Source of the DNA: Membranipora membranacea
Lineage: Eukaryota; Bryozoa; Gymnolaemata; Cheilostomatida; Membraniporidae
Reading direction: 5' to 3'
DNA: 64,000 nucleotides
NCBI GenBank assembly: GCA_914767715.1
Contig: OU612066.1
Span: 2,545,001-2,609,000 of the forward strand
The position numbers and the translations under genes are program-made. The notes under the pieces are model-generated. The model saw nothing but the letters and a program-made list of their open reading frames with translations. It ran no database searches and had not been told where the DNA came from. Positions 58,905-64,000 of this stretch are shown here, piece after piece (positions within the stretch are counted from its first letter, which is position 1; the number at the start of each line of letters is the position of its first letter).

Positions 58905-59425
58905 CACCAGCTACTGCTTATTTTATTTGTTACTAGCTATTTACATTTGGCTGATCGATTTTCTGATGAAGAAGTATCTTCCTCTGTAAAACATACATGT
59001 GAGGACTTAACATAAACCAATGAACTCCCTCTCCCACCCATTGCATAAACCAAGCAAAAATTTACGGACTTTATAGCTATTTTGGAGGTGAATTTTAGGG
59101 CTCTGCAACAGCATTTTATTCTCCATAGTTGATCTGCCATATGAATCATACCCATGCAAAAGGCTGATATGATCAATTGGTACTTTTATCCAGAACATTC
59201 TACATTTAGGATTCCCTGATACTACACGATAACAAATAACATTGTTTTTGTATAGAACCTTCCAATTCTATGCAGCAGAGAAGGCCAGAGGAATATTTGG
59301 TGCCAAAAAGTGGGACAAAAAGTATGCCTACTTAGCACAGTTTCAGTTCCTTGTGTCAATACTATAATAATAAGTTAATTTGATATCATGATGCAATATA
59401 AGCCTTTGTAAATATGCAGGCGTAG

Positions 59426-59433
59426 TATAAAAA
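59426..59433 (+). promoter_or_regulatory. TATA box of P450 gene 2
   Basis: TATAAAAA, 171 bases before the ATG at 59604, in the upstream block shared with gene 1. Confidence 0.65.
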
Positions 59434-59603
59434 GCATTGTACAATAGTATGCAATTTATTCAGTGAATAACTGTGACAGTCGATAAACCTTCATTCATCT
59501 ACAAGACTGTTAGTCTGACAGCATAATCAGTACTTGTGCATAACACTTTGCATGTAACATTACTCATATATTGTGCATAGCATCGCAAGTTTCGAGGTAT
59601 TTT

Positions 59604-62600
59604 ATGATGCTACTCGGAGGGATTGAGGTGCCGACCTGGGTCATTCTAACTTTAGTCGTCGCTGTTCTAACCTACTGGTGAGTTAGTGTACAAGGCAGCA
59701 TAACCAGCTTATCAGGTCAACTCATACCTGCAAGTCTGCAGAGGAAGTAAAGAGGATACTCAGACTAGCTATTGTATTATTGGCTGCTGACGTATGGTAT
59801 GACAAGACCAAGTGTGGTCCATTTGTCTGCATTCCAAGTTACTCTCCCTCCACTGGTTACGCAGCAGGCAAATGGCCTGTTGAGCGACCAGTTATGGGGG
59901 AGCCACTGGAATGCAGGCAAACTATAGATCTAACTTGATCTACGTTATGACAGGATGTTGTACATTGATATCACAACACAAGCAGGGTGCTGTAGATATC
60001 ACAACACGAGCAGGGTACTGTAGATTTGACTGCATAGTCAGAGTATACTTATCTGAAGCCTATGGTGTCTCTGTCATAAGGAATACACTGTCAGTAGTCA
60101 CCGCTGCATATTCTCTCTCCACGTCTATTGAGCTGACGTAGCATGCATCGTGTTTCCCACAAAAATCTGCAGCTGCTACCATCCTGAGACGACCGGAGGT
60201 GACTTGTTCTCTGAGAATCCAAATGTTGGTCTACTAAATCGATAAACTGCAGGATGTATTATGGAGTTTGATGCGTTTGCCTCTCTGGGTATAGTATTCT
60301 GTACTATTCTACTCTTACAGGTATACAACAAAGAATCATGGTATCTTTAAGAATCAAGGGATACCAGGTCCAAGAGCTTATCCGGTTATTGGTACACTCG
60401 CCGAACTCTATGGACAGGTAAGAGCTTATCATACACTCAGTACAAAATAGACAAGGATGCTGCTCCTCTCTCCTGATGAAATATCTCACTCAATGGTGCA
60501 GCAAACAATCGCACACCGTTGACAAGGATGCACATCTCAACTGCATGATTTTGAATGGTCTGCTGAATTGCGTATTACACGTTAAATACCAGCATCTTGC
60601 ACCGTTTGAGCACTTAAACTAGGTCTCACTTGTTGTTAAATTAATCCTGTTCTCTGATGGAATATGATCTGATTGATAATAAATGGTCCTGGAGTAAACA
60701 CAACATTAATGATCTACAATAATGCCAGCAGCAAATACAGTCAAAGCGTCCCATTCAGAAATCACTATCACACTTCATACAAAATTCTCATAAGATAACA
60801 ATATATATATCAATATTACTATACGATATAATAAATGTTTAATTAATCTGGTTGTTATTCTTTTAGTCGATAATGGACACGGATCTGCGACTCAAGGAAA
60901 AGTATGGGAAACTTGTCGGGTAAGTCATTGGACATTTAAATATGATAACATTCTTCAACAAGCTTTCAGGTCGGCTATTCCTCACCATAATTTCTGCTAG
61001 AATAAGTTTGATGTAGTTTGCCTGCATTTGGAGTTGCTCCCCACTACTGATAAACTGGTAGGCCGAATTAAACCTGACTGTCATCCACAGGCGGCCAATA
61101 AAGTGTATTGAGATTGTAAGCCTTTGTAGTCAGCTCATACGGAGGTAATCCCTATTTAGTGGGTGGGAGGAACAGCAGTTTTTCCGACATTTTGAATAAG
61201 TTCATGATTTTTATAATAAATTGCAACCAGTTGATGCAGAAAATTACTGATTGTAAATTCCTGTTTGAGCTTAGATCTGTTATTTTCTGTAGCCTGTTTG
61301 AGGGGACAGTTCCCACATTGTTGGTTTTTGATCCTGATTTCCTGAGGGAGGCGTATATTAAGAACTTTCAGAGTTTTACAAATCGTCGGATATTTGCTAT
61401 GGGAGGACCTTCTGACTCTGGCATCCTCAATCTGAAAGGTGAACACTGGAAGTATGTAAGGAGCTCTTTAAGCCCAACCTTCACACAGGGTAAACTTAAA
61501 CAGGTAATACCTCCTACATAAAATCAGTTCTACAGTTTAGTTAATGGCCATTATTCAATAGGCAATGTACAAAATCCCTATGATGTTGAGATTTCAATTA
61601 CCATGCCTAGATATTGTGAACTTACAACTCCCTCCCCTACAGCACAACGGTTTTTTAGGTGATTGAGCAGGAGTTGGTTCCTCTTGCTCACATGTTATAC
61701 TAATCTTTACCGCTCTTTATTCTCCTCCTTTTATTACTCTATTAATGTATTTTAGATGCTGCCGCATGTACAGAAGTGTGCTGATGTTTTTGTGAAAGTT
61801 CTGAGAGACGAGGGAGATAATCCTGTAGAAATGAGACAGTAAGTAAATATCCAGCTGCTGTCACTCTGTTACCCTGTCACTCTGTTGCTCTGTTGCCCTG
61901 TTGCTCTGTCGCTCTGTCACCCTTTCACCCTGTCGCTCTGTAAATCTGTCGCTCTGTCACTCTGTCACTCTGTCACTCTGTCGCTCTGTCACCCTGTCAC
62001 TCTGTCGCCATGTCACTCTGTCGCCCTGTCACTCTGTCGCCCTGTTGCTCTGTCACTCTGTCACTCTGTCGCTCTGTCGCCCTGTCGCTCTGTCACTCTG
62101 TCGCTCTGTCACTCTGTCGCTCTGTATCCGTGTCACTCTGTCACCCTGTCACTCTGTCGCTCTGTCACTCTGTCACCCTGTCGCTCTCTCACTCTGTCGC
62201 TCTGTATCCCTGTCACTCTGTCGCTCTGTCACCCTTTCACCCTGTCTCTCTGTCACTCTGTTGCTCTGTCACTCTGTCGCTCTGTCACCCTGTCACTCTG
62301 TCGCCATGTCACTCTGTCGCCCTGTCACTCTGTCGCCCTGTCGCTCTGTCACTCTGTCACTCTGTCGCCCTGGCGCTCTGTCACTCTGTCGCTCTATATC
62401 CGTGTCACTCTGTCACCCTGTCACTCTGTCGCTCTGTCACTCTGTCACTCTGTCACCCTGTCGCTCTCTCACTCTGTCGCTCTCTCACTCTGTCGCTCTG
62501 TATCTCTGTCACTCTGTCGCTCTGTCGCTCTGTCACTCTGTCGCTCTGTCACTCTGTCACCCTGTCGCTCTGTCACTCTGTCTCTCTCTCTCATGCTGTC

Positions 62601-64000
62601 GCTCTGTATCCCTGTCACTCTGTCGCTCTGTCACTCTGTCGCCCTGTCACTCTGTCGCTCTGCCGCCCTGTCACTCTGTCGCCCTGTCGCTCTGTCACTC
62701 TGTCGCTCTGTCTCTCTGTCACACTGTCACCCTGTCACTCTGTCACCCTGTCGCTCTGTCACTCTGTCTCTCTCTCATGCTGTCGCTCTGTCACCCTGTC
62801 ACTCTGTCACTCTGTCACCCTGTCGCTCTCTCACTCTGTCGCTCTCTCACTCTGTCGCTCTGTATCCCTGTCACTCTGTCGCTCTGTCGCTCTGTCGCTC
62901 TGTCACTCTGTCACTCTGTCACCCTGTCGCTCTCTCACTCTGTCGCTCTCTCACTCTGTCGCTCTGTATCCCTGTCACTCTGTCGCTCTGTCGCTCTGTC
63001 GCTCTGTCACTCTGTCACCCTGTCGCTCTGTCACTCTGTCTCTCTCTCTCATGCTGTCGCTCTGTATCCCTGTCACTCTGTCACTCTGTCACTCTGTCGC
63101 CCTGTCACTCTGTCGCTCTGCCGCCCTGTCACTCTGTCGCCCTGTCGCTTTGTCACTCTGTCGCTCTGTCTCTCTGTCACACTGTCACCCTGTCGCTCTG
63201 CCGCTCTATCACTATATCAATATGGTTCATATGAGGGTGTATCTTAATGTAATAGTCATCAAAATGAAAAGTCATTCAAGAAAAGCTTTCACTTCAATTT
63301 ATAGTCAGCAAATAATATAGTCATCAACTGTCTTGTGTCAGAGAGACTGTTAGGTGCACATTGTTGAGTCAATAAAATTGGGCAGCAGTAATTTAAGTAA
63401 TAATCATATTATTCAGAAAAAAATATGTTTACAATAGATGATGCAACTCATTTAAGTATCTATCAGGGCATTCAATAATGTGCTCGACTGGGTTTCAAAA
63501 TGTCAAACTCTGACAAGTTAACAAATTGAGAAATTCAGTCCAACATTGCATTGTGGTAAAGTTGCCACCACTCCATATCAGTGATTCTTGACTTGCAGGC
63601 ACATTGTTAGCTAGATGAGACCTGTGAAAAAGTGCAATCGAACTCAGCAATTTTAGAAACTAGTTATCATTATGTGCCACATAGTCCTCTCATCATTTGA
63701 TATAGGAGTCATCCACTAGCACAGGATTCGTTAAGCGAGGGGGGAGGGGCAAGAGTCTGGGTGCTCAGACTCTCTTTCCATATTCTTTTGGTAGCTCAAA
63801 AAAGATAACTCTCAATAAGGCAACTCAAATTAATTTGACTCTGAGGAGTGCAGTCTGTGAATCTTAGCTACCATAACTGATACTTATTATATTTCAGGAA
63901 GGTATACTGTTTGACTTCTGACGTGATCGCTACCACTGCTTTCGGTATTGAGGCAGATGCTCAGACCAACCCAGACAATGACTTTAGGAAATATGGACAC
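59604..64000 (+). CDS. Cytochrome P450, clan 3, tandem paralogue (3' part outside window)
   Basis: Exons: 59604-59677, 60321-60417, 60867-60919, 61293-61503, 61756-61838, and exon 6 from 63898 running past the edge. The first five exon lengths and phases are identical to gene 1 (74, 97, 53, 211, 83). The protein is nearly the same, with changes concentrated in exon 3 (IMDTDLRLKEK versus VMETDQSFKDK). It has the anchor, proline hinge, and helix C WKYVRSSLSPTF. The catalytic half lies beyond the window. Intron 5 is 2.06 kb and holds a 1.35-kb CTGTC-type array. Confidence 0.93.
59796..59945. mobile_element. Short hAT-like palindromic MITE, copy B
   Basis: Same family as 56346-56441: left AGACCAAGTGTGGTCCATTT and GTCTGCATTCC, right GGAATGCAGGC to TAACTTGATCTACG. 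Flanking (G/T)TATGACA on both sides resembles an 8-bp target duplication. Intron 1 of P450 gene 2. Confidence 0.68.
61859..63215. repeat. CTGTC-type 8-bp minisatellite, about 1.35 kb
   Basis: Imperfect 8-bp units CACTCTGT, CGCTCTGT, CACCCTGT, CGCCCTGT with a few TCTCTCTC and TATCC variants, strongly strand-asymmetric (C and T on plus). It starts 20 bases after the exon 5 donor of P450 gene 2. It contains no stop in three plus frames, which yields meaningless long open frames. Larger blocks recur, for example those with CTCTCATGCTGTCGC. Confidence 0.95.

Noticed and set aside
61885-63320. Three plus-strand open frames of about 440 codons rich in Ser, Leu, Cys
   Set aside because: Low-complexity 8-bp minisatellite in a P450 intron.

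Overview
This is eukaryotic (animal) nuclear DNA, AT-rich, with many short GT-AG introns. The gene content (a modular chitin-degrading enzyme, soluble C-type lectins, TMEM260, clan 3 cytochromes P450, a PhyH dioxygenase) fits a marine invertebrate; I cannot name the phylum. Exon joins below were read by eye and checked by codon phase. Every multi-exon model closes in frame.

Layout. 1-18,789 (minus): one large chitinolytic gene, 26 exons visible, running off the left edge: signal peptide, AA15 copper LPMO, Thr/Pro linker, GH18, linker, GH18, linker, CBM14, CBM14, linker, and the start of a third GH18. All module junctions are phase 1. The 5.2-kb intron between the first two GH18 modules holds, on the plus strand, three tandem two-exon C-type lectin genes (5,274-10,109); the first has a premature stop. 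A 43-bp satellite lies between lectins 1 and 2. 20,498-38,998 (minus): TMEM260, 15 exons, 682 codons. Two of its introns are filled by satellites (about 167 x 36 bp and 71 x 56 bp), each unit being a copy of that intron's own 3' splice junction. The other introns carry a hAT-type element and two palindromic MITEs. 39,365-41,746: a young LTR element with a 5-bp target duplication and a 336-aa ORF I do not recognise, 367 bp upstream of TMEM260. 44,852-49,633 (plus): an intact 8-exon PhyH-family dioxygenase. 51,705-58,640 (plus): an intact 12-exon clan 3 P450 (521 aa), and from 59,604 its tandem paralogue, cut off by the right edge inside exon 6.

How the parts relate. The LPMO, chitinase and chitin-binding modules form one secreted chitin-degradation machine: oxidative cleavage, hydrolysis and substrate anchoring. 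The nested secreted lectins would share its chromatin and possibly its tissue, which suggests a mucosal, gut or integument role (inference). The P450 pair is a recent tandem duplication that includes the promoter.

The two strongest observations are the predicted AA15-GH18-GH18-CBM14-CBM14-GH18 fusion, and the repeated finding that tandem arrays here are built from splice junctions (36-bp, 56-bp and a small 30-bp x 3 case). In the 36-bp array the unit length and sequence keep every candidate acceptor in frame with the downstream exon.
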